In this document: piece by piece, positions 51,889-62,185 of the stretch
Layout of the letters: every line of letters starts with the position of its first letter
How positions within the stretch are numbered: position 1 is the stretch's first letter
DNA from: Oricola thermophila
GTDB taxonomy: Bacteria; Pseudomonadota; Alphaproteobacteria; Rhizobiales; Rhizobiaceae
DNA length: 64,000 nt
Direction of reading: 5' to 3'
Assembly: GCF_013358405.1 (NCBI RefSeq)
Contig: NZ_CP054836.1
Coordinates: 868,001 to 932,000, forward strand
Notes under the pieces: model-generated
Seen by the model: only the letters and a program-made list of their open reading frames with translations
What the model was told of the DNA's origin: nothing
The model's database searches: none
Translations under genes and position numbers: made by a program

Positions 51889-53637
51889 ATGAACATTTTC
51901 ACCGAGTTTCGTCATCGGGTCATCGAGGCCGTCGCGTCGCTTGGTATCAAGGGCGCCAATGGCGGTGAGCTCAATCTCGAAAAACTGGGAATCGAGCCGC
52001 CCCGCGATGCGTCGCACGGCGATATCGCCACCAACGCTGCACTGGTCCTGGCAAAACAGGCGGGAATGGCGCCGCGCGAACTTGGCGAGAAACTGGCTGC
52101 CAAGCTTTCGGAGGATCCCGATGTCATGGAAGCCGGTATCGCCGGCCCCGGTTTCGTGAATCTGAAGCTTTCCGACGGCTTTTGGCGCAAGCAGCTTGCG
52201 ACGATACTGGAAAAGGAGACCGATTTCGGCCGGTGCGACCTTGGCGGCGGCCTGAAGGTGAACGTGGAATATGTGTCGGCCAACCCGACCGGGCCGATGC
52301 ATGTCGGTCATTGCCGCGGCGCCGTTGTCGGTGACGCGCTTGCCAACCTCCTGGCCTTTGCCGGGTATGATGTCACCAAGGAATACTACATCAATGACGC
52401 GGGCGTACAGATCGACGTGCTGGGGCGCTCGGTCATGCTGCGCTACCGAGAGGCGCTCGGCGAAGAGATCGGCGAGATACCGGAAGGCCTCTATCCCGGC
52501 GATTACCTGGTTCCGCTCGGCAAGTCGCTGGCCGAGGAATATGGCCGCAAGCTTCTAGACATGCCGGAGGACGAGGCGCTGGCCATCGTCAAGGACAGGG
52601 CGATCGATGCGATGATGGCCATGATCCGGGATGATCTCGACGCACTTAACGTACATCACGACGTATTTTTCTCCGAGCGTGACCTGCATGCCGATGGCGA
52701 GAAGCGCATACGCACCGCGATAAACGAGCTCACGATGAACGGGCATGTCTACAAGGGCACCCTGCCGCCGCCGAAGGGACAACTGCCTGATGACTGGGAG
52801 GATCGCGAACAGACGCTTTTCCGCTCGACCGCGGTCGGTGATGACGTAGACCGTCCGCTGGTCAAGTCCGACGGCAGTTATACCTATTTTGCCGCCGATG
52901 TTGCCTATTTCCTGGACAAGTACAGGCGCGGCTTCAAGGAGATGATCTATGTCCTCGGCGCCGACCATGGCGGCTATGTGAAGCGCATGGAGGCGCTCGC
53001 TCGCGCGGTTGCAGGAGACGATGCAAAGCTAACGGTGCTGCTGTGCCAGCTCGTGAAGCTCTACCGCAATGGCGAGCCGGTGCGCATGTCGAAACGGGCC
53101 GGCCAGTTCGTCACGCTGCGCGAGGTGGTCGATGAGGTAGGGCGCGATTCCGTGCGGTTCATGATGCTCTATCGCAAGAACATGGAGCCGCTGGATTTCG
53201 ATTTCGCCAAGGTGACGGAGCAGTCCAAGGACAATCCCGTATTTTACGTCCAATATGCCAGCGCGCGCTGTCATTCGGTATTCCGGCAGGCGGCCGAGCA
53301 GTTCGGCGGGGAGGTCGTTGTCGATCCCGACGATCTTGAACTGCTTACGGACGAGAGCGAGATGGCCCTTATCCGGAAGCTGGCGGAGTATCCGCGGGTG
53401 ATCGAGGCAGCGGCGCAGGCGCATGAACCGCACCGCGTCGCGTTCTATCTTTACGATCTTGCCAGTGCCTTCCATGGCCAATGGAACAAGGGCACAGACA
53501 ACGAGGCCTTACGCTTTGTTAAGGTTAACAATCCACAATTGACACGTGCCAGACTGGGGCTGGTGCAGGGCGTACTCAATGTGCTGCGGTCCGGGCTTGC
53601 CATCGTCGGGGCCGATTCTCCGGCCGAAATGCGGTAG
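51889..53637 (+). CDS. argS: Arginyl-tRNA synthetase
   Basis: Class I synthetase of 582 residues. The N-terminal Add1-type domain, the HIGH-like HVGH (about 138-141) in [10 protein letters not shown] and the MSKR motif (about 398-401, [10 protein letters not shown]) are present. It begins a conserved alphaproteobacterial cluster: argS, SPOR protein, nagZ, scpA, scpB. Confidence 0.96.
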   Translation: MNIFTEFRHRVIEAVASLGIKGANGGELNLEKLGIEPPRDASHGDIATNAALVLAKQAGMAPRELGEKLAAKLSEDPDVMEAGIAGPGFVNLKLSDGFWRKQLATILEKETDFGRCDLGGGLKVNVEYVSANPTGPMHVGHCRGAVVGDALANLLAFAGYDVTKEYYINDAGVQIDVLGRSVMLRYREALGEEIGEIPEGLYPGDYLVPLGKSLAEEYGRKLLDMPEDEALAIVKDRAIDAMMAMIRDDLDALNVHHDVFFSERDLHADGEKRIRTAINELTMNGHVYKGTLPPPKGQLPDDWEDREQTLFRSTAVGDDVDRPLVKSDGSYTYFAADVAYFLDKYRRGFKEMIYVLGADHGGYVKRMEALARAVAGDDAKLTVLLCQLVKLYRNGEPVRMSKRAGQFVTLREVVDEVGRDSVRFMMLYRKNMEPLDFDFAKVTEQSKDNPVFYVQYASARCHSVFRQAAEQFGGEVVVDPDDLELLTDESEMALIRKLAEYPRVIEAAAQAHEPHRVAFYLYDLASAFHGQWNKGTDNEALRFVKVNNPQLTRARLGLVQGVLNVLRSGLAIVGADSPAEMR

Positions 53638-53722
53638 AACCCTGTCACCTTTTGCCCATAATGCGCTGGCATTTAGCGTAAAGCGGGATCTTTCCCTGCA
53701 GTAAGGCGTATGGGGTACTGGC

Positions 53723-56239
53723 ATGACGGACGCGACCAACCGCAAATTGGACGTCGGCAATACCGGAGAAGACCGGATCTCTCGCGATGATCCGCTGTTC
53801 GAGCTCTCGCAGATCATCGGCTATTCCGAGCCAGAAGCTGCTGCAGATGCTGACCCTGACGCCGATGACGGCCAGATGGACCTTGAGGATGCCTTGCTTC
53901 GCGAACTGGGTGATTTTTCAGCTTCCATAGAGGGCGAATCGGTTGGGGAGGTGGAGGCGGCTGTCGCCGAGGTCGAAGAGGCCGTAAATGCCGCACACGG
54001 CATTCCCGAGACTCCTGCATCCGCCTATCCGGAAGCGCCCGTGGCCGGATATTCCGAGGCGCCCGAAACAGAGCATTCCGAGCCGCCGGCAGCCGAATAT
54101 GCCGAGACGCCCGAAGCAGAACATCCCGGGGAACCCGCCTATCCCGACGAGGTGGAGCCGCAGTATGCCGAAGCGCCGGCCCCGGCATATTCCGGAGCGC
54201 CAGAGACGGACTACCCCGACGCGCCTTCATCCGCCTATCCCCGCATGCCGGAAGCGCCGGTTGCCGAAGATCCCCGGCCCGCGGCCGAGGCGGAATCGCA
54301 TTCCGCCGATGCGGGTAGCCCCGGTACGCTGGAGGCCGAACTGATCGACCTTCTCGGCAATCTCGGCGACGATGCAGGGGTCGAATGGTCCAATTCGCCG
54401 GCGCCGGCCCAATCCCCGTCGCAAACGGAGACCTTCGCGCAAGTGCCGGCATCCGCTCCTGTCTGGTACGACCAGGACGAGCCTGCCGCGCCTGCCCGTG
54501 ACGAACCGGCGGGTCCTGTTGACGAGGATGCGGAGATACTCGATGCATTCGAGAGCGCTCTGAACGAGGGCCTTGCGATTTCCTTCGACGAGGGCGGTGC
54601 CGAGGCTCCGGCCGCCGCGCACGAGGTCGCGGAAGGAGACGGCGCGGCCCCGGCCTCCGCATCGGCCGAAACCGACGTCGAGAGCACCTATGTCAGCGAC
54701 ATAGAGGCGGCGGTCGAGGAGATCGCGTCGCAGGCCGCGCCGCCGGTTGTCGAAACCGCCGAGCTGCCCGCTGCAGATATCGAGCCCATGCAGCCGCTGG
54801 ACCTGCCCGAATTGCCGGATGTCGAGGACAAGGCTTCGATGGCAGTCGATATCGAGCGTGAACTCGATGCCGCGCTGAGCGGCTACGACCAGTTCGATTC
54901 CATGCGCGATGCTGCCGAAACCGCGGAAGCGAAGCCCGAAGCCGAAAAGCAGGACAGCGGGCTCGATCTCGACATGGGATCTTTCGAGACCGCGCTCGCA
55001 CGCGACCTCGAATTCGTCGACCATGACATGTCGGCGCGCGATGACACGCCGGCGGCCGCGCCGGTGGCCGGTGCGGCAGTCGCCGATGCCATTCATGGCG
55101 AAGAACCGAGATCCAAACGGGGCATGATGATCGCCGCCGCTGTCGGCGGCGTTGCCATACTTGGCGCCATCGCCGCATTTGGCCTGTCTTCGGACAACGG
55201 TGTCGATTCAGGCGCGCCGGTTCTGGTCAAGGCCGATCCGGAGCCGGTCAAGATCGTGCCGGAGGACCCGGGCGGCAAGCAGGTGCCAAACCAGGATCGC
55301 GCCGTCTACAGCGAAGTCGACGGAAATGGCGAGACGGTGCCGACGCAGGAAACGCTCGTCTCGACCTCCGAGGAGCCGATCGACCTGAATGCTGCCGGTG
55401 CCCCGATCTTGCCAAACGCGGTCGCAGAGACGGCCAAGATCGAGGATCGCCTGACGCCCGATGCCGCGGACGATATCGCCGAGAGCGCCACACCCGTTCT
55501 CGCGCCTCGCCGCGTGCGCACGGTCATCGTGAAACCCGACGGAACGCTGGTCGAGAACCAGCCGGCACCTGAACAGCCGGTTGTTGCGGCGGCACCTGAG
55601 CCCGCGCCGACGATACCGACGCCCGATGCGCCGGTGCGCCCGATCGAGACCACGACCGTTCCGGCCGCGCCGGATGTTGCGTCGTCTCCCGCACCGGTCG
55701 GGACATCGGAGGCGATTGCCGACAGTTCGACGACGGAAGCCGCCACGGCAGAGCAGCTTGCCGCAATTGCCGAACCGGAAGTGAGTGAACCGCTTGCGAC
55801 GCAAGCCGGGGAAGCAACGGCTCCTGCGGCGAGCGAGCCGGTGCGCGCACCTGTCGCAATTCCCGAAAGGCCTTCCGACCAGCCGGTTACCATCGTGGGT
55901 GGCGTGCAACAGCCGACCCGCCAGGTCGCCTCTGCCCCGGCGGCGCAGGCGCCCAGCCCCGCACCGGCAGCGGCAGCTCCGAGTCAGGTCGCGCCCGGCA
56001 GCTATATGGTGCAGATCGCCTCGCAGCCCTCAGCGGAACTGGCGCAACAGTCCGCCGCGGACCTTGCGCGCCGATTTGCCAATGTCATCGGCAACCGCCA
56101 GGTGACGATCCAGCAGGCTGAGATCGAGGGTCGCGGCACCTATCACCGGGTTCGCATCGTGGCAAATGGCCGGCAGGATGCAGTGGCTGTCTGCGAACGG
56201 TTGAAGCAGGAAGGCGGAAGCTGCTTTGTGGCGCGATAG
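53723..56239 (+). CDS. SPOR-domain membrane protein
   Basis: An 838-residue protein with a long acidic cytoplasmic region, one membrane helix (about 467-488, MMIAAAVGGVAILGAIAAFG), a Pro/Thr/Ala-rich periplasmic linker and a C-terminal SPOR domain (about 760-838, GSYMVQIASQPS... to GGSCFVAR). SPOR domains bind denuded septal peptidoglycan, so this is probably a division-site protein. Residues about 98-180 are a degenerate repeat (see repeat entry). It is much longer than typical FtsN. A clear terminator follows. Confidence 0.87.
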   Translation: MTDATNRKLDVGNTGEDRISRDDPLFELSQIIGYSEPEAAADADPDADDGQMDLEDALLRELGDFSASIEGESVGEVEAAVAEVEEAVNAAHGIPETPASAYPEAPVAGYSEAPETEHSEPPAAEYAETPEAEHPGEPAYPDEVEPQYAEAPAPAYSGAPETDYPDAPSSAYPRMPEAPVAEDPRPAAEAESHSADAGSPGTLEAELIDLLGNLGDDAGVEWSNSPAPAQSPSQTETFAQVPASAPVWYDQDEPAAPARDEPAGPVDEDAEILDAFESALNEGLAISFDEGGAEAPAAAHEVAEGDGAAPASASAETDVESTYVSDIEAAVEEIASQAAPPVVETAELPAADIEPMQPLDLPELPDVEDKASMAVDIERELDAALSGYDQFDSMRDAAETAEAKPEAEKQDSGLDLDMGSFETALARDLEFVDHDMSARDDTPAAAPVAGAAVADAIHGEEPRSKRGMMIAAAVGGVAILGAIAAFGLSSDNGVDSGAPVLVKADPEPVKIVPEDPGGKQVPNQDRAVYSEVDGNGETVPTQETLVSTSEEPIDLNAAGAPILPNAVAETAKIEDRLTPDAADDIAESATPVLAPRRVRTVIVKPDGTLVENQPAPEQPVVAAAPEPAPTIPTPDAPVRPIETTTVPAAPDVASSPAPVGTSEAIADSSTTEAATAEQLAAIAEPEVSEPLATQAGEATAPAASEPVRAPVAIPERPSDQPVTIVGGVQQPTRQVASAPAAQAPSPAPAAAAPSQVAPGSYMVQIASQPSAELAQQSAADLARRFANVIGNRQVTIQQAEIEGRGTYHRVRIVANGRQDAVAVCERLKQEGGSCFVAR
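54018..54260 (+). repeat. Degenerate protein-level repeat in SPOR gene
   Basis: About nine imperfect units of roughly 8-10 residues with a core like Y/H-P/S-E-A-P (examples YPEAPVAG, YSEAPETEH, YAETPEAEH, YAEAPAPAY, YSGAPETDY). They are encoded by partly similar DNA. Such tracts can vary in copy number between strains and are likely disordered in the protein. Confidence 0.7.
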
Positions 56240-56260
56240 GAAAACCACGTTATCGGAGAC

Positions 56261-56283
56261 AAGGCGGCGCAAGCCGCCTTTTT
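56261..56283 (+). terminator. Strong terminator after SPOR gene
   Basis: AAGGCGGC/GCCGCCTT stem with a GCAA loop followed by TTT. It separates the argS-SPOR unit from nagZ. Confidence 0.85.
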
Positions 56284-56313
56284 CGTTTGTATCGTTTGCA
56301 GATAGGATCTCGC

Positions 56314-57348
56314 ATGACCGAATCAAAAGCGATGATTACCGGCTGTGCCGGCACCAGCTTCACCGATGAAGAGATCGAGTTCCTGGAACGCGAAAGGCCG
56401 TGGGGACTGATCCTGTTCGCCCGCAATATCGGCTCTCCCGCGGAAATCCGGGCGTTGACGGCACATTTTCGTGCATTGGTCGGGCGCGACGATGCACCGG
56501 TGTTCATCGACCAGGAAGGCGGCCGCGTTCAGCGCATCCGCGAGCCGATCACCCGGTCCTATCCGTCCGGCGCGGCAATCGGGGACCTCTATCGCGGCGA
56601 CCGGGGTGCGGGAAGGCGGGCTGCGCGGACGATGTCGCGGCTCCATGCGGCCGATCTCCTGCCGCTCGGCATCAACGCCGACTGCCTGCCGGTACTCGAC
56701 GTTCCCGTGGAGGGTGCCCACGACGTGATCGGCGACCGTGCCTATGGCAAGGATCCGGAAACGGTCTCCATACTTGGCCGTGAAGCGGCGGAAGGGCTGA
56801 TGGAAGGTGGTGTGCTGCCGGTCATCAAGCACATCCCCGGGCACGGTCGGGCTTTTGCCGACAGTCACAAGGATCTGCCGATCGTCGATGCATCGCTGGA
56901 GGAATTGCGGGCGCATGATTTCCCGCCCTTCAAGGCGCTTGCCGACATGCCGATGGCGATGACTGCCCACGTGGTCTATTCGGCAATCGATCCGGAACAG
57001 CCAGCCACGACGTCACCAAGGGTTGTGGCCGAGATCATTCGCGGCGAAATCGGTTTTGGCGGGCTGCTGATGAGCGACGACGTGTCGATGCACGCACTTT
57101 CTGGGGATTTCGCCGCTCGCACCGAAAGCATCTTTGGCGCGGGTTGCGATGTTGTCCTACATTGCAACGGCGTCATGGCGGAGATGCTGGCCGTTGCCGC
57201 GGCGACGCCGGTCCTGGAGGGCAGGGCAGAGGAACGCGCTCGGGCGGCACTGGCGATGCTGGCGCAACATGACAACAGGCTTGGCGATGCGGTTCATGTG
57301 GCTGCGTTGCGCGACGAACTGGACGGATATTTCAAGACGACCGCATAA
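56314..57348 (+). CDS. nagZ: Beta-N-acetylhexosaminidase
   Basis: GH3-family cytosolic enzyme of 344 residues that recycles peptidoglycan muropeptides. The signature KHIPGHG (about 170-176) with the following DSH catalytic pair and the nucleophile Asp in MSDDVSMHAL (about 253) are present. AGGAT precedes the ATG at 56314, chosen over an earlier ATG inside the terminator region. Confidence 0.93.
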   Translation: MTESKAMITGCAGTSFTDEEIEFLERERPWGLILFARNIGSPAEIRALTAHFRALVGRDDAPVFIDQEGGRVQRIREPITRSYPSGAAIGDLYRGDRGAGRRAARTMSRLHAADLLPLGINADCLPVLDVPVEGAHDVIGDRAYGKDPETVSILGREAAEGLMEGGVLPVIKHIPGHGRAFADSHKDLPIVDASLEELRAHDFPPFKALADMPMAMTAHVVYSAIDPEQPATTSPRVVAEIIRGEIGFGGLLMSDDVSMHALSGDFAARTESIFGAGCDVVLHCNGVMAEMLAVAAATPVLEGRAEERARAALAMLAQHDNRLGDAVHVAALRDELDGYFKTTA

Positions 57349-57401
57349 CCGCCCGGCATGGCGCTGTTGGCGGTGAAACCGGTACAACAGGAGCTGTGCG
57401 C

Positions 57402-58253
57402 TTGAACGCTACGGACAACCAGGCTGCCACCAACAGTGGCGCCGCCAGGGAAAAGGCGGTGCCGATGGATGCCGTCTGGCAGGACAACGCGGATCGGCGT
57501 GCTGCGTCGGAGCCGGCGCTCGTGGTCGATGTCGAGGGCTTCGAGGGGCCGCTCGACCTGTTGCTGCACCTTGCGCGCAACCAGAAGGTCGACCTGACGC
57601 AGATCTCAGTTCTGGAACTGGCGCGACAGTACCTGATCTTTATCGAGAAGGCCCGGGCATTGCGTCTTGAACTGGCCGCCGACTATCTCGTCATGGCGGC
57701 ATGGCTCGCATTTCTCAAGTCGAAGCTGCTGATACCGCAGCCCAAGGACGATGACGAACAGTCGGGCGAGGAAATGGCGGCGCTCCTGCAATTCCGGCTG
57801 AAGCGGCTGGAAGCGATGCGCGATGCCGCCGCCCGGCTGATCAATCGGAACCGGTTGGGGCGCGACGTGTTCGCACGCGGCATGCCGGAAACGGTCGTGG
57901 TGGAAAAGACCAACGAATACCACGCCTCGCTTTTCGATCTTCTCACCGCCTATGCGCAACAGCGCCAGCGCGAGATCAACAACCACGTGGAGATCGCCAA
58001 GCGCGCGGTCTGGTCGCTCACGGAAGCACGTGAAATCCTGCGGCGTCTGGTGGGCGAGATACCGGAATGGACGGCGCTCGACAGCTATATCGTCGCCTAT
58101 GTCAGTACGCCGGAACAACGCCGCACGGCGATCGCGAGTGCCTTTGCGGCGAGCCTGGAACTGGTTCGCGAGCGGGTGGTGGAGATCCGCCAGGACACGC
58201 ATTTCTCCACGTTGTACATGCGGGACGTAACCCGTGCGGGGGCTGAACAATGA
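57402..58253 (+). CDS. scpA: Segregation and condensation protein A
   Basis: Kleisin subunit of the SMC-ScpAB condensin, 283 residues. The N-terminal segment FEGPLDLLLHLARNQKVDL and helix-rich C-terminus with MRDVTRAG are typical. The TTG at 57402 with AGGAG 8 bases upstream is preferred over the GTG at 57396, where the spacing would be too short. Its stop overlaps the scpB start by 4 bases (ATGA). Confidence 0.92.
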   Translation: MNATDNQAATNSGAAREKAVPMDAVWQDNADRRAASEPALVVDVEGFEGPLDLLLHLARNQKVDLTQISVLELARQYLIFIEKARALRLELAADYLVMAAWLAFLKSKLLIPQPKDDDEQSGEEMAALLQFRLKRLEAMRDAAARLINRNRLGRDVFARGMPETVVVEKTNEYHASLFDLLTAYAQQRQREINNHVEIAKRAVWSLTEAREILRRLVGEIPEWTALDSYIVAYVSTPEQRRTAIASAFAASLELVRERVVEIRQDTHFSTLYMRDVTRAGAEQ

Positions 58254-59023
58254 CCGACAGCATGGATGATACCGGAAACGGCATGGAGGCGGTGGAGGAA
58301 TTCCATCATGGCTCGGGGGACGACGGAGACAATGTCGTGCCGATCGAGAGCGAGAATCCTGCCCGCCGAATGGTTGAGGCCGAGGCGATGCGCATGGCCG
58401 AGGCGCTGGTCTTCGCGTCCGCCGAACCGGTAAGCGAAAAGGCTCTCGCCGACCGGCTGCCCGAAGGCGTCGATATCCGCGCGCTGATGACCGAGTTGCA
58501 GCAATTCTATGAAAAGCGCGGGGTGAACCTTGTACGCATAGAAAATTGCTGGGCATTTCGCACGGCGGGCGATCTCGGTTTCCTGATGCAGCGCGAGGAA
58601 GTCCAGCAGCGAAAGCTTTCGCGCGCGGCCCTCGAAGTCCTGGCCATCATCGCGTATCATCAACCGGTGACGCGTGCGGAGATGGAGGAAATCCGGGGCG
58701 TTGAAACCTCCAAGGGCACGCTGGACGTCCTCCTGGAAACCGGCTGGGTCAAGATGCGCGGACGACGCAAGACACCGGGCCGCCCGGTCACATACGGTAC
58801 GACGTTGGAATTTCTCGATCATTTCGGCCTGTCTGAAATACGCGACCTGCCGGGACTTGAAGAGCTCAAGGGGGCCGGCCTGCTGTCCACGCGCATGCCC
58901 TCGAATTTCTCCATGCCGATGCCGAATCTCGATCCGGACGAATTGACCGAGGACGAGGAGGAGCTGACGGATATCGACCTGGAAGAGCTCGGTCTGTTGA
59001 CACCCAAGGGCGGCGATGATTGA
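58250..59023 (+). CDS. scpB: Segregation and condensation protein B
   Basis: Winged-helix subunit of SMC-ScpAB, 257 residues. Tandem winged helices contain AEALVFASAEPVSEKALADR, LEVLAIIAYHQPVTRAEM and EIRGVETSKGTLDVL, then RPVTYGTT. An acidic N- and C-terminal tail extend it. The stop overlaps a possible TTG start of the following ABC gene. Confidence 0.93.
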   Translation: MTDSMDDTGNGMEAVEEFHHGSGDDGDNVVPIESENPARRMVEAEAMRMAEALVFASAEPVSEKALADRLPEGVDIRALMTELQQFYEKRGVNLVRIENCWAFRTAGDLGFLMQREEVQQRKLSRAALEVLAIIAYHQPVTRAEMEEIRGVETSKGTLDVLLETGWVKMRGRRKTPGRPVTYGTTLEFLDHFGLSEIRDLPGLEELKGAGLLSTRMPSNFSMPMPNLDPDELTEDEEELTDIDLEELGLLTPKGGDD

Positions 59024-59073
59024 GACGGTACGGGCGCTTCGGCGCCCGCCAACCCGTTTCGATCGCGTACCCG

Positions 59074-60174
59074 ATGGTTCAAAGCCAAGATTCCTCCCTT
59101 CAGCGCACAGGCGTAACCTTCGCCGCCGAACTGGCGTTCGAGGATATTCACCTGCATTACGGCGACGTCCATACGCTGAAGGGGATTTCCCTCGTTGCCA
59201 AGCCGGGAGAGATCCTGTGCCTGCTCGGGCCGTCCGGCTCCGGGAAGACTTCGCTGCTTCGGCTGGCCGCCGGGCTGGAGGAACAGAGCTCGGGTCGGGT
59301 GAGGATGAATGGCCGGGTCATCGCCGGCGACAATGTTTTCACCCCGCCGGAAAAGCGGTCCGTCGGGCTGATGTTCCAGGACTTCGCGCTGTTCCCGCAC
59401 ATGACAATTCTCGACAATGTGCGCTTCGGTCTGCGCAGCATGAGCGCCGCAGACACGAACCGCGAGGCCCTGGCCGCCATCCGTCGTGTCGGCCTAGAGC
59501 ATCACCTGAACAGCTATCCGCACGTCCTGTCCGGCGGCGAACAGCAGCGCGTGGCGCTGGCCCGTGCGCTGGCACCGCGACCGTCCGTCATCCTGATGGA
59601 CGAGCCGTTTTCGGGCCTGGATACCCGGCTGAAGGACAGCGTGCGTGCAGAGACGCTGGCGATCCTGCGCGAGACGCGGGCCACCGCGATCGTCGTCACG
59701 CATGACGCGGAGGAGGCCATGCGCATGGGCGACCGTATCGCATTGCTCGATCATGGCGAGATAATCCAGGCCGGCACGGCGCACGAGATCTATCATGCGC
59801 CGCGAAACCTGTTCGTGGCCGGGTTCTTCTCGGAGCTGAACGTGTTTTCGTCCACGTGCCGCGGCGGCGTCACGGAAACGCCGCTCGGGACATTCGACTG
59901 CGCGGGCAGGCCGGATGGTACTCCGGTGAGTGTTGCGGTTCGCACGGTCGGACTGGATGTGCGTGCGCCGGGCGAGGGCGGCATTCCCGGCCGGGTCGTC
60001 AGCAGACGGTTCCTCGGCGTGACGGAAAATCTGGTGCTGGCTGTTCCGGGCACGGATCAGCCGGTGCGCGCGCGAATTCGGGCCGACGAACTGCCCGCCG
60101 GGATACGAGATGTGACTATTTATGTACGTCCCGGCGACATAATGCTGTTTGAATCTGACGCGGAAAACGCCTAA
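59074..60174 (+). CDS. Orphan ABC transporter ATP-binding protein (FbpC/PotA-like)
   Basis: A 366-residue ABC ATPase of the iron/polyamine importer class. Walker A GPSGSGKT (about 52-59), signature LSGGEQQR (near 151), Walker B VILMDEP, SGLD and the switch His in VVTHD are all present, followed by a TOBE-like C-terminus. No permease or binding-protein gene is adjacent. The ATG at 59074 lacks a good Shine-Dalgarno; a TTG at 59020 overlapping the scpB stop is an alternative. Its position between scpB and tatA is unusual. Confidence 0.85.
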   Translation: MVQSQDSSLQRTGVTFAAELAFEDIHLHYGDVHTLKGISLVAKPGEILCLLGPSGSGKTSLLRLAAGLEEQSSGRVRMNGRVIAGDNVFTPPEKRSVGLMFQDFALFPHMTILDNVRFGLRSMSAADTNREALAAIRRVGLEHHLNSYPHVLSGGEQQRVALARALAPRPSVILMDEPFSGLDTRLKDSVRAETLAILRETRATAIVVTHDAEEAMRMGDRIALLDHGEIIQAGTAHEIYHAPRNLFVAGFFSELNVFSSTCRGGVTETPLGTFDCAGRPDGTPVSVAVRTVGLDVRAPGEGGIPGRVVSRRFLGVTENLVLAVPGTDQPVRARIRADELPAGIRDVTIYVRPGDIMLFESDAENA

Positions 60175-60212
60175 GTGTCGCGAGACAAACGAGGCTTGAG
60201 GAGATCGTTCTC

Positions 60213-60443
60213 ATGGGAATTACTGGCTGGTGGCAATGGGTCATCGTGCTCGTTATCGTGTTGCTGCTGTTCGGACGCGGCAAGATTCCGGAGCTGATGG
60301 GCGACGTCGCCAAGGGCATCAAGAACTTCCGCAAGGGGCTCGCCGACGAAGGAGAGCAGGGCGCGGAGGACGTGGCGAAAACGGTTGAACACAAGGCCGA
60401 CGAACCGGTCGAAACCACGACTGCCGCCAAGAAGAAAAGCTGA
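60213..60443 (+). CDS. tatA: Sec-independent translocase subunit TatA
   Basis: A 76-residue Tat pore subunit: one N-terminal helix (about 8-21), the hinge [12 protein letters not shown] and an amphipathic helix ([11 protein letters not shown]). It exports folded proteins with twin-arginine signals, of which CpdB and the OmpA-family protein in this window look like examples. Confidence 0.95.
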   Translation: MGITGWWQWVIVLVIVLLLFGRGKIPELMGDVAKGIKNFRKGLADEGEQGAEDVAKTVEHKADEPVETTTAAKKKS

Positions 60444-60510
60444 ACCGCTTTTAGCGTCTTGTGCCCGGTCGGCCGAGCCGATCGAGCCATGACGCGGATG
60501 GATATCTTTC

Positions 60511-61254
60511 ATGTTGCCGGATTTTGGCTGGAGTGAACTTCTCGTCGTAGCCATCGTGCTGATCGTCATCGTCGGCCCGAAGGACCTGCCGAAGATGCTT
60601 CGGACATTTGCCAAGACCACCAGCGGCTTGCGCAAGATGGCAGGTGATTTCCGCAGGCAGTTCGACGATGCGCTGAAGGAAGCCGAACTGGACGACGTTC
60701 GCCAGCTTGCGCAGGACGTGAAGAGCCTCGACCCCCGCAACGAGATCAAGCAGGCGCTCAATCCGCTCGGCAAGATCGGCGAGGATCTCAGCGCCGACCT
60801 GAAACGCGCGGCCAGGGACGTGGACGATGCCACGAAGCCGCCAAGTCCGGCCGACGACGCGCTCGCCTCCGCGGGAGAGAAAATGCGGGCAGCGCAGCCG
60901 AAGACCGGCAAGGCCAAGACGGCGGGCGAAGCGAAGGGCACGAAATCCAAGACGGCCGCTGCAAAGGCAAAAGCTCCGTCCCATTCCGCAGCCGGCAGCA
61001 GGTTGGCCGGAACCAAGGGCGCGAAAGCCTCCGCGCAGGATAGGAATGCAGCCGGCGGAAAGACGGCGGGTTCCACTTCCCGCGCCAAGTCCGCCGGCAA
61101 GTCGTCCGCTGCAAGACCGGCGGCCGGCAAAGCTTCCGGCCGTTCCGCGACTGCCAAGCCTGCGGCGGCCACCGCAAAGCCGAAATCCAAAACCGCGACG
61201 AGGGCGGCATCTCGCAAGGCGACATCCGCAAAATCCGCGGGGGATAAATCTTGA
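60511..61254 (+). CDS. tatB: Sec-independent translocase subunit TatB
   Basis: A 247-residue TatB. The N-terminal helix (FGWSELLVVAIVLIVIVGPKDLPK) and amphipathic segment are normal. The C-terminal two-thirds is an extended Lys/Ala-rich repeat-like tail (many AKSK/AAAK motifs), longer than in E. coli (171 aa). Its TGA overlaps the TatC start. Confidence 0.94.
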   Translation: MLPDFGWSELLVVAIVLIVIVGPKDLPKMLRTFAKTTSGLRKMAGDFRRQFDDALKEAELDDVRQLAQDVKSLDPRNEIKQALNPLGKIGEDLSADLKRAARDVDDATKPPSPADDALASAGEKMRAAQPKTGKAKTAGEAKGTKSKTAAAKAKAPSHSAAGSRLAGTKGAKASAQDRNAAGGKTAGSTSRAKSAGKSSAARPAAGKASGRSATAKPAAATAKPKSKTATRAASRKATSAKSAGDKS

Positions 61255-62096
61255 GCAAGGTGAACGAAGAAGAACTTATGGAAGCGACGGCGGCTCCGCT
61301 TATGTCGCACCTGATCGAGTTGCGTCAGCGCCTGATCTGGAGCGTTGCCGCGTTTTTCGTTGCCTTCGTCATTTCCTACACCTTCGCAACGGAAATCTTC
61401 AATCTGCTGGTCGTGCCGTTCCAGTGGGCAGTGAACTGGCTGGATCTGTCGAGCGACGACGTCCGGTTCATTTACACCGCGCCGCAGGAGTTCTTCTTCA
61501 CCAAGATCAAGATCGGTGCGTTCGGTGGTCTCGTGCTCGCGTTCCCCGTCATCGCGTCCCAGCTATACCTCTTCGTGGCGCCCGGCCTGTACCGCAACGA
61601 GCGCCAGGCGTTCCTGCCCTATCTCGTTGCCACGCCGATCCTCTTTCTCCTTGGTGCGGCGCTCGTCTATTTCCTGATCATCCCGATGGCGATGTGGTTC
61701 TTCCTGTCGATGGAGCAGACGGGCGGGGAGGGGCTGGCATCCATCCAGCACCTTCCGAAGGTCTCGGAATATCTGAGCCTGATCATGACGCTGATCTTTG
61801 CCTTCGGCATTGTCTTCCAGTTGCCGGTGGCGATCACGCTGCTCGCCCGTGCCGGCCTCGTGACCACCGAGTCGCTGGCCAGCAAGCGGAAATACGCCAT
61901 CGTCATCGCCTTCGTGGCAGCGGCCATTCTCACGCCGCCCGATCCGCTGACGCAGATCGGGCTCGCTGTACCGACGTTGCTGCTCTACGAGTTCTCCATC
62001 CTTTCCGCCCGCTATGTCGAAAGGAAGCGCAGGGAACGGGAGGCGGACGCGGCTGCTTCGGACGAGGATTCCGGCGAGGAAACGCGGTCGTCCTGA
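61251..62096 (+). CDS. tatC: Sec-independent translocase subunit TatC
   Basis: A 281-residue six-helix receptor for twin-arginine signals. The N-terminal MSHLIELRQRL and cytosolic loop with FVAPGLYRNER are diagnostic. The TTG start at 61251 overlaps the tatB stop (TTGA); an ATG at 61278 is an alternative. The C-terminus is acidic. Confidence 0.94.
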   Translation: MSKVNEEELMEATAAPLMSHLIELRQRLIWSVAAFFVAFVISYTFATEIFNLLVVPFQWAVNWLDLSSDDVRFIYTAPQEFFFTKIKIGAFGGLVLAFPVIASQLYLFVAPGLYRNERQAFLPYLVATPILFLLGAALVYFLIIPMAMWFFLSMEQTGGEGLASIQHLPKVSEYLSLIMTLIFAFGIVFQLPVAITLLARAGLVTTESLASKRKYAIVIAFVAAAILTPPDPLTQIGLAVPTLLLYEFSILSARYVERKRREREADAAASDEDSGEETRSS

Positions 62097-62185
62097 GGGC
62101 GCGACACAGGCTGCCCTTGACCCTTGCCGTCTTTCGCGCGACACCCCACACCTATTCCAGATTCATACATGACAGGACCTGAGTC

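Noticed and set aside
50560..52311. 583-codon antisense ORF opposite dgt and the argS start
   Set aside because: Antisense to two conserved genes, no motif.
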